Source: Cryobacterium roopkundense
GTDB lineage: Bacteria; Actinomycetota; Actinomycetes; Actinomycetales; Microbacteriaceae
Assembly (NCBI RefSeq): GCF_014200405.1
Contig: NZ_JACHBQ010000001.1
Coordinates: 3,162,001-3,226,000, forward strand
Reading direction: 5' to 3'
DNA: 64,000 bases
Shown in pieces: positions 7,441-17,000 of this stretch. Under the pieces are notes generated by a model, which saw only the letters and a program-made list of their open reading frames with translations, was not told where the DNA came from and did not search any database. The position numbers and the translations under genes are program-made. Within the stretch, counting starts at the first letter, position 1; each line of letters opens with the position of its first letter.

Positions 7441-9012
7441 GTGGCACAGCAATCACTGCACCGGCCGATTGACCCGGAGCTGGACGCACCGGCGTCCAGC
7501 CCGGACTCGCGGCGTACGCCGCACACGCGGGTGGCGATCATCGGGGCGGGCTTCTCAGGACTCGGCACCGCCATTCGGCTGGCGCAGAAGGGCGAAGACG
7601 ATTTCGTCGTTTTCGAGCGAGCCGATGAAGTCGGTGGCACCTGGCGGGACAACATCTACCCGGGGGCCGGGTGCGATGTCATGTCGCTGCTCTATTCGTT
7701 TTCGTTCGCGCCGTACACCGGGTGGAAGTCGACATTTGGAAAGCGGGACGAGATCTTCGGGTATCTGCTGCGCGCCGCCGAGCAGTTCGACGTGCGTCGC
7801 CGCATCCGTTTCGGCCATGCCCTGGAACGCGCCCGATGGGACGACAGCCGCAAACTGTGGCGAATTCAGACCTCGCAGGGTGAGTGGACGGCTGACGTGC
7901 TGGTACTCGGCACCGGTTACCTCAGCGAGGCGTCCCTGCCGGACCTGCCCGGCATTGCGGGCTTCGAGGGCCAGATCATGCATTCGTCTCGGTGGGATCC
8001 GTCGATTGACCTCGCGGGCAAGCGCGTGGGAATCGTGGGTACCGGCGCATCCGCCATCCAAATCATTCCGAGTATCCAACCGCTCGTCGGCAGTCTGACG
8101 ATCTACCAACGCACCCCGGCGTGGGTCGCTCCCAAACCCGACAAGACAATTGGCGCCGGAGAAGTGTGGCTTCGCCGGAACGCACCCGGGTACCAGAGAT
8201 TCCGGCGGAATTTCAACAAGTACGGTCGAGAAATTGTCGTCGCCCTGCTGTCGAAACCCGAACTGATGAAGAAGACCCTGCAAGGCTCGGCGCTCTCGAA
8301 CCTGCATGCCGTGATCCCGGAAGGGCCGTTGCGCGCCGCTCTCACGCCCGACTACGTGGCCGGCTGCAAGAGAGTGCTGTTCTCCAACGGGTATTACCCG
8401 GCAATCGCGAGCGACAACGTGAGCGTGGTCACCACGGGCGTCACGGCCCTCGACGGAACACGGGTCATCGCGGGCGACGACGACCGCGAGATTGATGTGC
8501 TCGTCTTTGCCACAGGCTTCCACACAGCGGAGCGACCTGTCGCCCGGCTCATCGAAGATGCCGACGGCCGCACTCTCGCGGAGCACTGGCAGAACGGGCC
8601 CGCCGCCTATCTCGGCACGACAGTGGCAGGCTTCCCCAATCTGTTTCTGATGCTTGGACCGAACACGGCGCTCGGGCATTCCGCGCAAACGGTGATGATC
8701 GAGGCGCAGATCGGCTACCTGCTGTCAGCGCTCGCCGTGATGAACAAACGCTCCGTCGCCTCTGTTGAGGTGCGACGCGACGTGCAGGACAGCTTCGATG
8801 CCACCGTTCGCGAGCGGTTCGCCGGAACGGTCTGGCAAGACGGCGGCTGCGCCAGTTGGTACGCCGACGCCTCCGGTCGCAACTCGTCAATTTGGCCCTC
8901 GACAACCACCCGCTACAGCCGCCTCACGCACCATTTCGACCCCTCCGAGTATCGCCTGACCACCGTCTCTGCGCGAGCACGAGACCTCACCATGGAAAGT
9001 CCAGCCCGATGA
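7441..9012 (+). CDS. FAD-dependent monooxygenase, Baeyer-Villiger type
   Basis: 523 residues. An FAD-binding GAGFSG (residues 35-40), the group I flavoprotein box FEGQIMHSSRWD (about 176-187, matching FxGxxxHxxxW plus an acidic residue), and a second Rossmann motif GIVGTGASA for NADPH. These define class B monooxygenases such as phenylacetone/cyclohexanone monooxygenase: oxygen insertion next to a ketone, or N- or S-oxidation. The GTG at 7441 has GAGAGG upstream; a frame extension to 7363 has no such site. First gene of a three-gene coupled operon. Confidence 0.85.
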   Translation: MAQQSLHRPIDPELDAPASSPDSRRTPHTRVAIIGAGFSGLGTAIRLAQKGEDDFVVFERADEVGGTWRDNIYPGAGCDVMSLLYSFSFAPYTGWKSTFGKRDEIFGYLLRAAEQFDVRRRIRFGHALERARWDDSRKLWRIQTSQGEWTADVLVLGTGYLSEASLPDLPGIAGFEGQIMHSSRWDPSIDLAGKRVGIVGTGASAIQIIPSIQPLVGSLTIYQRTPAWVAPKPDKTIGAGEVWLRRNAPGYQRFRRNFNKYGREIVVALLSKPELMKKTLQGSALSNLHAVIPEGPLRAALTPDYVAGCKRVLFSNGYYPAIASDNVSVVTTGVTALDGTRVIAGDDDREIDVLVFATGFHTAERPVARLIEDADGRTLAEHWQNGPAAYLGTTVAGFPNLFLMLGPNTALGHSAQTVMIEAQIGYLLSALAVMNKRSVASVEVRRDVQDSFDATVRERFAGTVWQDGGCASWYADASGRNSSIWPSTTTRYSRLTHHFDPSEYRLTTVSARARDLTMESPAR

Positions 9013-10571
9013 AGAGTCATAACCCCGCACAGGCCACTGATCTCACCCCGAACGCCGAAGCATCCGCTGCCGAACCGACGCCCACCGGCACGCTGTCCCG
9101 CCGTTCCGTGCTGCTGGCCGGGGGCGTTGCCATCGTGGGCTGGAGTCTGGCCTCCGGCTGGGTCACGGGCGACACAGCGCACGCCGGTCCGCGGCATTCC
9201 CGCGTACCCCGGCTGGACGGCACACTTGAGAAGTCCGCTCTCGGAGACTTCGATCACGACTTTGGCGGCTTCATCGCGGCCACGCCCTGGGCAGTCTTGC
9301 GCCCGGGTTCCACTGAGGATATCGCCACGATGATCAGATTCGCCCGCGACAACCGCCTCGCGATCGCTGTGAACGGGCAGAGCGGCGAAGATGGGCTGCT
9401 CGAATCCCACTCGAGCTACGGCCAGGCGCTGACGGAGGGCGGTATTCAGATCGATGCCCGGTCGTTCTCCTCGATCCATTCCATTGACGCGACGCGAGCG
9501 GTGGTCGGTGCGGGTGCAACCTGGGCCGAGGTCGTGACGGCAGCCCTGGCCATCGGCTCCACGGTGTCCACCCTTCCCGACTACCTCAAGCTCTCGGTCG
9601 GCGGCACGATCTCCGTCGGTGGCATCGGCGGGAACGTGCAGAGGGTGGGGCTCTCGGCCGACATCGTGCGGTCCATGGAAATTGTCACCGGAAAGGGCGA
9701 CACTGTCAGGGCCTCGGCGCATCAAAATGCGGACCTCTTCCAGGCCGCACTCGCCGGAGGCGGCCAGGTCGGCATCATCACCAAGGTCGAGCTCGAACTC
9801 GTGCCGGCAGAGTCGACCGCGACGATTCGCATGTTCTACTACGACGATCTCACCCGATTCGTCGACGACCAGAAGCTCATCATGGCGTCGCGGCGCTTCG
9901 ACCACCATTCCGGCTCCATCATCCGCAACGCTGACGACTCCGGCTGGCGCTTTGCGATCGAGCTGGGCAGCTACCATTCCACTGCGGAGGCCCCGAACGT
10001 CGACGACATCGTCCTTCAGCTGGGAGATGTGGCCAGTGACCGCGCGAGCTTCGCGCTTCCCTATCGAGACTGGGCATTCCGCCTCGAACCGCTGGTGCCC
10101 GACCTCCTCGCCGGAGGCTATTGGGGACAACGCAAGCCGTGGGTGAGCCTGTTGATTCCGAGCGACCAGGTGGAGGCGTTTCTGGCCGATGTGCTGCCCG
10201 GTTTGCGGGCGAGGGATCTCGGGGCGGGCTTCTGCCTCCTGTCGCCTCTCGACCCTTCCACCATCACGGCGCCGCTGTTCAAGGTGCCGGCCGGGCCCGA
10301 CGGAGTCGCGTTCTTTTTCGACCTGCTCGCGTTTCCCGACCCGGCAGAGCCCGCTGCTGAAATCGCCATGATGCTGGAGCGCAATCGAACCATGTTCGAT
10401 CGGGTCGTGGCCCTCGGCGGCAAGCGGTACATCATCGGTGCGGTGCCGCGCATGACCGTGGGCGATTGGCAAACGCATTTCGGCTCCGAGACCTACACGA
10501 AGCTCAAGCAGTTGAAGAGACGGTACGACCCTGACGGAGTGCTCACGCCCGGCCAGGGCTTCTTCCGATGA
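9009..10571 (+). CDS. Tat-exported FAD-linked oxidase (cytokinin dehydrogenase/BBE-like)
   Basis: 520 residues. The N-terminus carries a twin-arginine motif (SRRSVLLAGG, residues 30-39) and hydrophobic core. An FAD_binding_4 domain follows, with the PGSTEDIA strand and GGTISVGGIGG pyrophosphate loop, and the end RRYDPDGVLTPGQGFF resembles cytokinin dehydrogenases. The usual flavin-linking GHS segment is altered: the region reads NGQSGEDGLLESHSSYGQAL, so the covalent histidine is shifted or replaced by one in SHS. Probably oxidises an amine or alcohol outside the membrane, perhaps a late product step. ATG overlaps the monooxygenase stop (ATGA). Confidence 0.8.
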   Translation: MKSHNPAQATDLTPNAEASAAEPTPTGTLSRRSVLLAGGVAIVGWSLASGWVTGDTAHAGPRHSRVPRLDGTLEKSALGDFDHDFGGFIAATPWAVLRPGSTEDIATMIRFARDNRLAIAVNGQSGEDGLLESHSSYGQALTEGGIQIDARSFSSIHSIDATRAVVGAGATWAEVVTAALAIGSTVSTLPDYLKLSVGGTISVGGIGGNVQRVGLSADIVRSMEIVTGKGDTVRASAHQNADLFQAALAGGGQVGIITKVELELVPAESTATIRMFYYDDLTRFVDDQKLIMASRRFDHHSGSIIRNADDSGWRFAIELGSYHSTAEAPNVDDIVLQLGDVASDRASFALPYRDWAFRLEPLVPDLLAGGYWGQRKPWVSLLIPSDQVEAFLADVLPGLRARDLGAGFCLLSPLDPSTITAPLFKVPAGPDGVAFFFDLLAFPDPAEPAAEIAMMLERNRTMFDRVVALGGKRYIIGAVPRMTVGDWQTHFGSETYTKLKQLKRRYDPDGVLTPGQGFFR

Positions 10572-11911
10572 GCGCACCGCACTACTCGGTTCGGGACGAG
10601 GTTGAGCTGGAGGCTCCTCCCGCCCAGGTGTGGGCCCAGCTCCTCGCCGAACTCTCGGGCGCGGCACAGTGGTGGCTACCCAACAACACGTTCGTGCCGC
10701 TGGCGGCCGGCCTCGACCGAATCGGTTCCAGCGTACGCGTGGAGGTGCGCCCGAACGGTCGAACCTCGCGGGGCCCGGTGCTCAGCTTCGTCGCGACGAC
10801 TCGGGAATCGGTGACGAACCGCACACTCGCAATGCACTTCGTGAGCGGATGCTTTCGCGGCGAGTGGACTTTCGACCTGGAGCCGCTCGCAGGAGGGCGG
10901 GCCACCAAATTGGCACTCACGATGGAAGCCGAACCGCAAGGATGGGTGCGCACACTGGCCCGGCTCACCGACGTGGGAGAGCAGCATTCGCAGGGCGTGC
11001 GCGTGGCCTTTGAGCGACTGGCGGCCGTGTTCTCCGGATCGGAGGTCGCGAATCCGGCCCGAGACACCGCGGCGCTTCCGTCGGAGATCGACACTGTGCG
11101 GAGTGATTCCTTCGTCGTTGCTCAAGACGGAGCATCCGTTCATGTAACCCGCATCGCGCCACACAACCCCACGACGGCCGTTCATGCCGTGCTCCTGCAC
11201 GGTTGGGGTTCTGACGCCCAGCTCTGGGCTGATACCGCCGCCGAACTCATCGCGGAGGGAGTGCCGGTGGTGTGCCCGGACTTCCGCGGTCACGGTGCGA
11301 CGGCGATCAGCGGAGCAGTGCTCAGCCTGGACCTTCTGGCCGGCGACATAGAAATCGTCATCGATTCACTCGGGCAGACCGATTTCGTGCTGGTCGGCCA
11401 CTCGGGCGGCGGCCTGGTCGCCCTCGAGATAGCCGCCCGGCGGCCGGCAGGGCTCCGTGGCCTCGTACTCGCCTCGTCAGCGGCCAGACAGGACCAGATT
11501 TCTCTCGTGGAGCGTTGGGTCATCGGCAGCAGCCTCCTCGGCTGGGCGCTGAGGTCCGCGCGCGGCGCTGAATTCATCCTCTCCCGCACGATGGGCCCCG
11601 GCCGCACGTTTCCGGGTCGCCTCTCGGTTGCGCGTGCCTTTGCGGCTACCGCCGCCCCCGTGAGATCGGCATACTTCGCCGCGTCCAGCGCTGCCGACCT
11701 TCGGCATCGCTTACCGGCAATCGACGTGCCCGTCGCCGTTTTGGGGGGCAGTGAAGACAAGACGTTGCCCCCTCGGGACGTTCGTGCCACAGCACGCGAG
11801 CTGGGCCTCGTGGGGCCCATTGAGCTGTTGGGCCGAGGGCATGCGCTGCCGGTCGAAGCGCCCAGAGAACTGGCCGCTGCCATCCTGGCCATCATGCGTT
11901 CCGCCGCCTGA
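10568..11911 (+). CDS. SRPBCC-alpha/beta hydrolase fusion protein
   Basis: 447 residues with two parts. Residues about 1-155 form a SRPBCC (START-like) ligand-binding domain: it opens with a beta strand, then EAPPAQVWAQL, and ends with a long helix. Residues about 175-447 form an alpha/beta hydrolase with the oxyanion strand HGWGSDAQLW, the nucleophile elbow GHSGGG and a late histidine in GRGHALPVE. A binding domain joined to a hydrolase suggests an enzyme that captures a hydrophobic substrate such as a polyketide or lactone and cleaves or cyclises it; the monooxygenase upstream could supply an ester. ATGA overlap with the FAD oxidase. Confidence 0.75.
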   Translation: MSAPHYSVRDEVELEAPPAQVWAQLLAELSGAAQWWLPNNTFVPLAAGLDRIGSSVRVEVRPNGRTSRGPVLSFVATTRESVTNRTLAMHFVSGCFRGEWTFDLEPLAGGRATKLALTMEAEPQGWVRTLARLTDVGEQHSQGVRVAFERLAAVFSGSEVANPARDTAALPSEIDTVRSDSFVVAQDGASVHVTRIAPHNPTTAVHAVLLHGWGSDAQLWADTAAELIAEGVPVVCPDFRGHGATAISGAVLSLDLLAGDIEIVIDSLGQTDFVLVGHSGGGLVALEIAARRPAGLRGLVLASSAARQDQISLVERWVIGSSLLGWALRSARGAEFILSRTMGPGRTFPGRLSVARAFAATAAPVRSAYFAASSAADLRHRLPAIDVPVAVLGGSEDKTLPPRDVRATARELGLVGPIELLGRGHALPVEAPRELAAAILAIMRSAA

Positions 11912-11994
11912 AGCGGGACGGATGCGATACGCCCTCTTATGGCCGTGAGTGGCTGACGCATTCCGTACTGCGTCGTTGTTCGCTTCTATTGAAA

Positions 11995-12019
11995 GTGCGG
12001 CGGGAAACCCGCACCGCAC
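11995..12019 (+). terminator. Strong stem-loop upstream of the NmrA-like gene
   Basis: GTGCGGCGGG and a bulged complement CCCGCACCGCAC flank an AAA loop. It lies 84 nt after the hydrolase stop and 31 nt before the next start, so it may end the monooxygenase operon or shape the next leader. No T-run follows. Confidence 0.4.
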
Positions 12020-12050
12020 AGCGCAGGAGCAGACAAGGAAGAGGCACATC

Positions 12051-12845
12051 ATGCTAGTTATCGGTGGAACGGGAAAAACCGGTCGTCGAGTCGTCGAACG
12101 GCTGCGCGATCAAGGAATCGACGTGCGCGTCGGCTCTCGCACGGCAACTCCCCCCTTCGACTGGGAGGACAGAACTACCTGGGCGGCCGCAGTTCACGGC
12201 ATGAAAGCCGCCTACGTGACGTACTACCCCGATCTTGCCTTTCCGGGCGTTTCCGACCTGATCGCGGATTTCTCCCAGGTCGCCGTTGACGCCGGGGTCG
12301 AGAGGCTCGTGCTGCTGTCGGGCCGCGGCGAAGAAGGAGCCTTGGCGAGCGAGCGCGCCCTGCAGGCTGCCGGCGCGCAGTGGACCATCGTGCGCTGCAA
12401 CTGGTTCAACCAGAATTTCAATGAGAGCTTCTTCCTCGAGCCCGTGCGCGAGGGAGTCATCAGTATCCCCGCCGGTGAGGCTGTGGAGCCCTTCGTCGAT
12501 GCTGAGGATATCGCCGACGTCGTCGTGGCTGCACTCACCGAAGACGGCCACAACGGCGCAACCTACGAGCTCTCCGGCCCGCGCCTGCTGAGTTTTCACG
12601 ACGTCGCTCAGGAACTGAGTGCGGCGACCGGGCGGTCGATCGTGTACGAGCCCGTGACCCCCGATGAATACGGCGCCATTCTGGAGAAGGAGGGACTGTC
12701 GCAAGACTTCGTGGAACTTTTCACGGTGATCCTCGACGGCCGCAACGCCAGCCTCACCGACGGAGTCGAGCGAGCGATCGGCCGCCCGCCCCGCGATTTC
12801 CGGGTGTACGCCGAGGCGGCCGCCGCCACGGGCGTCTGGGCCTAG
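12051..12845 (+). CDS. NmrA-like NAD(P)-binding protein
   Basis: 264 residues. The sequence opens with a Rossmann motif at the very N-terminus (VIGGTGKTGRRV) and continues with the atypical-SDR pattern: LLSGRGEEGA, then NWFNQNF and FVDAEDIADV. This matches NmrA/QOR2-type proteins, which lack the full SDR tetrad and act as NADPH-dependent quinone reductases or redox sensors. AAGGAAGAGG precedes the ATG at 12051. It has its own leader after a stem-loop, and the gene at 12853 follows after 7 nt. Confidence 0.8.
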   Translation: MLVIGGTGKTGRRVVERLRDQGIDVRVGSRTATPPFDWEDRTTWAAAVHGMKAAYVTYYPDLAFPGVSDLIADFSQVAVDAGVERLVLLSGRGEEGALASERALQAAGAQWTIVRCNWFNQNFNESFFLEPVREGVISIPAGEAVEPFVDAEDIADVVVAALTEDGHNGATYELSGPRLLSFHDVAQELSAATGRSIVYEPVTPDEYGAILEKEGLSQDFVELFTVILDGRNASLTDGVERAIGRPPRDFRVYAEAAAATGVWA

Positions 12846-12852
12846 CCCACCC

Positions 12853-14088
12853 ATGAACGCCGTCGCCGCACAGACCGCATCCGTCGACCACTTCGATGCC
12901 ATCGTGCTTCCGCCTGGCACCGCCGCGGCGGTCGCCATGGTCAGCTGCCCGTCGCTGGAGTCGGCAGAACGACACTGTGAGCAGTGGAGCCGCCTGGGTG
13001 GTAATCGGCTGGCATGCGTGAGCGGCGACGGTGCCGAGGTGATCGTGAGTGTCAGGTTTTCCAGCGTCTTCGATGTGCTCCTCGCGGTCGGTGCCGTGGC
13101 GGGCGGGCCCATGGACGGCGCCGGGCACCGCACCGCTATTGTGCTGGGCTCGATCGGGGCAGAAGACCTGACAGCTTCTGAGTGCGTGGTGCTGCAACGG
13201 GTCGCGCTCATACTGGCGATGGCCAAGCCCGGGCAGTGCCTTCTGGGGGCCGAGGTGGGGCTCGTCGCGGGATCCCTTCTCGGCCCAGGACTCGACCTGA
13301 TCGATTCCGGTGAACGAGAGGGCGTCGACCGTGGCTCGATCGTGTACGACATTCGCGCCACGGATCTGGCCAGCCGGGTGAGCTTCTGCCCACGGCTGGA
13401 ATGGGCACGCCGCAGCGTGCACGGAGCGGGCGGGTTCTCGAAGGTCGAGTACGTCGACCCTGACCTGGTCGACGACGCTCGCATCACGTGCTTCGTGGCC
13501 GAAGACGAGGGCTCGTTGCAGGTCGCAGTCGCGCGAGCCGCCCTCGGCGCGCACGCCCGGGGCGCGCACGTGCTGCGAATACACGCCGGTGGCGGCAGCG
13601 GACCAGTGCTGTCAGGGGTGGTCCAACTCATCTCCACCTATGCTCATGATCGAGGGGCGACCCTCTCCACAAACGAGCTCCCCCACGAGTGGGCGGCTAT
13701 TTCCCACACGCTCCCCGAGCTCGCCAGCCAGGTCGATGTGGCCCTGTCCTCGGGCTTCCCTGCCCGACGCCGCTATCGCAACCGGGGAAGCGACCGCCTG
13801 GACCTCATCGACCGACTCCTGCGAACTATCGCGAGCAACGGGCCCGCTCTCATCGTCGCAACGGGAATCGACTCCCTCGATCCGCTCAGCCAGATTCTGC
13901 TGGAGCGCGTGCTGGGCGATCAACGGCTCGGAGGCATCCGGCTGGTCTGCGGCGCAGTGGGCCAGCCACCCGCGCTTGTCGATCGACTGCGCAAACGCCT
14001 CGGTCAGGCCGGGATCGACGAGGTCACGCTCCCGCCAGCGCTCACACCGCGTCAAACACTGACAGCGAGACAATCCGTGGGTCGATGA
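12853..14088 (+). CDS. Degenerate nucleotidyl cyclase-like/ATPase-like regulatory protein
   Basis: 411 residues. Residues about 25-170 follow the outline of a class III nucleotidyl cyclase (VSGDGAEVIVSVRFSS, then an LASRL-like helix, then DSGEREGVD before a terminal strand), but the metal-binding FTDIEGS segment reads MVSCPSLES, so both catalytic aspartates are missing. Residues about 215-390 resemble a signalling ATPase whose P-loop is eroded (IHAGGGSGPVLSG, no Lys) while a Walker B-like strand (ALIVATGIDSLDP) remains. Cyclase-ATPase fusions are usual in LuxR/SARP-type regulators. The 3' end overlaps the convergent SARP gene by 47 bp. Probably non-catalytic; function unknown. Confidence 0.6.
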   Translation: MNAVAAQTASVDHFDAIVLPPGTAAAVAMVSCPSLESAERHCEQWSRLGGNRLACVSGDGAEVIVSVRFSSVFDVLLAVGAVAGGPMDGAGHRTAIVLGSIGAEDLTASECVVLQRVALILAMAKPGQCLLGAEVGLVAGSLLGPGLDLIDSGEREGVDRGSIVYDIRATDLASRVSFCPRLEWARRSVHGAGGFSKVEYVDPDLVDDARITCFVAEDEGSLQVAVARAALGAHARGAHVLRIHAGGGSGPVLSGVVQLISTYAHDRGATLSTNELPHEWAAISHTLPELASQVDVALSSGFPARRRYRNRGSDRLDLIDRLLRTIASNGPALIVATGIDSLDPLSQILLERVLGDQRLGGIRLVCGAVGQPPALVDRLRKRLGQAGIDEVTLPPALTPRQTLTARQSVGR

Positions 14089-17000
14089 TTCGGCGGGCCT
14101 CCTCGCGAAAGGCCTGGGCGGCAACGGCATCGCCGCTGGTGCGTCGTCGATCGAGGATCGCCGCTATGCCGAGCTGATGCACCGCCACCCACACGCGCGA
14201 GCGAGCTCGCGAGACCGTCGTCAAGCCCGATATCAGAAGCCGCTCGGCATCGTCCAGATCGTGTTCGGCCATCGCGAGTCGAGCAAGGTGGAACGACACG
14301 GGGCCGACCGACGTTCGGTACCCGTGTGCGGCCGAGACCAGGGCGAAGGGCTGCAGCTTCTCTCGCACCTGCCCGATCAGGTCGGGCTCACTGGAATCCA
14401 CTGCGATTATCGCCATGACCGCCGCGTCGTGCAACGAGGCGTCATCCACGGCGAAGGGTCCGCCGGCACTCAGCATCATTCTCAGGCGGGATCGAGCCGC
14501 GGACGCCCGGCCAGCCAGCACGTCTGACAGCCCGGCGTCCGCGGCCCGCAGCCCGTGAGCAGACGATGTGCTCGATGACCAGGCATCGGGGTTTCGAAAA
14601 CCCAGCCAACGTGCAACGAGCCGCTGACGCCCCAGGAGATCGCCGGCGAGAGCGGAAGCGATGTCTCGGCCCTGGATAGGTGGCGACACGGACGGCTGCG
14701 CGGACCGCACGCCGTTCGTCGCGGCGACCAGGTGACGTTCTGCCCACAGGTGCGTGTACTTTTCCGGCGTGGGGTGCATGCGCATGGCCTCAGCCCACAC
14801 CCCGTCGAATTCTCGGGTCTCGTCGGGGCACTGACGGATCGCCGCACCGGACGCGCCATGGTGGGCGGACAACACGAGCGCTTCGGGATCGCCCACCCGG
14901 CGTGCCAGGTGCCCAAGTTCGCGCGCCAGCTCGATGCGCGTACCGGCCTGCAGCGGATCACCCACTTCTTCGGTGAGCTCCGTGAGAGTTCCAATACTGC
15001 GGCGCATCAGATCCGGCTCAACGACACCCGCCTCGAAACGCACGTGGCGAGCCAGAAAGCGGGCGAGCGGCCGCTCGATGTTCTGCTCGGCGAGTGCCGG
15101 CAGTCCGAGGAGTCGCAAACTGTCGAGAACCTGTTGGCACGTGGAACGCGCATCGTCAGCCAGTGACGGATCGATGGCGAGGTCATCGACAAGCCTGGAC
15201 GCCGCCGCCAGGGCCACACCGACAGCGTTCGAGCCGAGCCCGAGCATGGTCGCCTCCATCAGGTGCATGCGCGCGTGGGGGCTCCCGGCCCGCAGCTCGT
15301 CCACACCGAGGAGGCTGAGCGCGCGGGCTCGGAGGCTCTCGTCATGGGGCGGCACGAGATCGAGGGCGTCTCGCCGGAGCCGGATGGCACCGTCAAGGTC
15401 TCCGTTGTCAGTCGCCTGCTCGGCCGCGTGCCAGCGAGACTCGATCGCCGGGTCAGCGCTGTCCGCGACCGAGATCGCGCCGATCCCCCAGGGGCCGCGC
15501 ACCCGGTGCGACTCCGGAAGTACCAGGGACCCCCGTTGGCCCAATTCCTCGGCGAGTCGGCGATGGAACCGCACTCGCTCGGTCTTGGGCAGGTCGGAGT
15601 ACACGGTGTCGCAAATCGCGCCGTGCAGGAACCGATATTCTTCCGGCCGAAGCCCCTCTGGTGAGCAGGGGCTGACGTCGTCGGCGCTGATGAGCTCGGA
15701 ACGCACGAGCTCATCGAGCACGAGCGCGATCTCGTTGATGTGGACTTCGGCGGCCCGAGCCACCAACTCCGCGTCAAAGGCCGGTCCGGCGACTGCGGCA
15801 ACGCGCAGGAATCGGGCGGAAGACGGAGCGAGATCCGCGGTTCGGATGCGGGTATAGTCGCGCAGCCCGCCGACGAGGGTCGCCAGGAGATCGTGGCGAC
15901 GGGAATCCGTTTCGACCAGGCGGGCCAGCAAATAGGGGTTGCCGCCGGAGGCGGTCAGCAGCCTGCCCAATTGGGCTGCATTCTCTTGCGCGACCGCCGG
16001 CAGGGTGGAGATGAACTCATGCGCGTCAACGAGCCCGAACCGCGGCAGATCGATTCGGCGCACCGAGCCCTCGCGTTCGATTTCGTGCAGGAACCTGAGA
16101 GCGGTGGAATCGAGGCGGGATTTCTCAGCCGTGGCCAGAACGAAAAGCCCGCAGGGTTGGGCTGCGGGATCACGAAGAAAGAGCGCGTGCAGCACTTCGA
16201 GGGTCGTCTGGTCGACCTCGTCCACATCATCGATGATGAGGACCAGGGCCCCACCCCGGGCGACCCTGCAGATGACGGAAACGAGGGGGCCGATGGGAAT
16301 CGGCGAATCGTCGGTGAGGGCGCGCTGGGCGTCCCCGAGCACGGGTTCGACCTGCAGGCGCACCGAGGAGGTAAGAGTGGGGAGCAGCTGGGCGACAGCG
16401 TCGACGATGGCGGACCGGCGCCGGTCGGTGGCCCGGCCGACGCACGCCACGACGGCCGTGCCGCCGCTCATCACCGTGCGCGCGAACTCGTTAGCCACGC
16501 TCGTCTTGCCGAGGCCGAGTTCGCCCGTTATCAGCGTCAGCGCCGGGCTACCGGGAATGACCGCGCGCCAGATCTCGACCAGCTCCGTGATCACGCCACC
16601 ACGCGCGACGAACGGGCGGGTGGGCGCACCGTGCGCTCGCGGTGACTCAGGGGCACGGCTGTCGTCAGATCCCGCCGATAACATGCGAAAGTACACGTCT
16701 TCGGTTTCGGGGGCGGGATCGATACCGAGTTCATCGCTGAGTATCGACCGGAGCCGCGCGTACACGGCGAGCGATTCGGCCCGGTTGCCCGCATCGAGGT
16801 GGGCCTCCATCATGGACCGATAACCGCTTTCCCGAAGCGGGGCCGATTCGATGAGCGCCCGGGCAGACACGAGGGCGGCCGCCGGATCGCCGTCTGCCAG
16901 AGCGGCGCGTGCTGCGATGTCGTGCGCATCGGCCAGAGCATCGGCGAGCTGCTGGTGAACTGTATTGGCCCACGTCGATTCGTGGTCACGCAGGAAACCG

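Noticed and set aside
8913..10667. 584-codon minus-strand frame opposite the FAD oxidase
   Set aside because: Shadow; the plus-strand FAD oxidase has clear signal and domain motifs.
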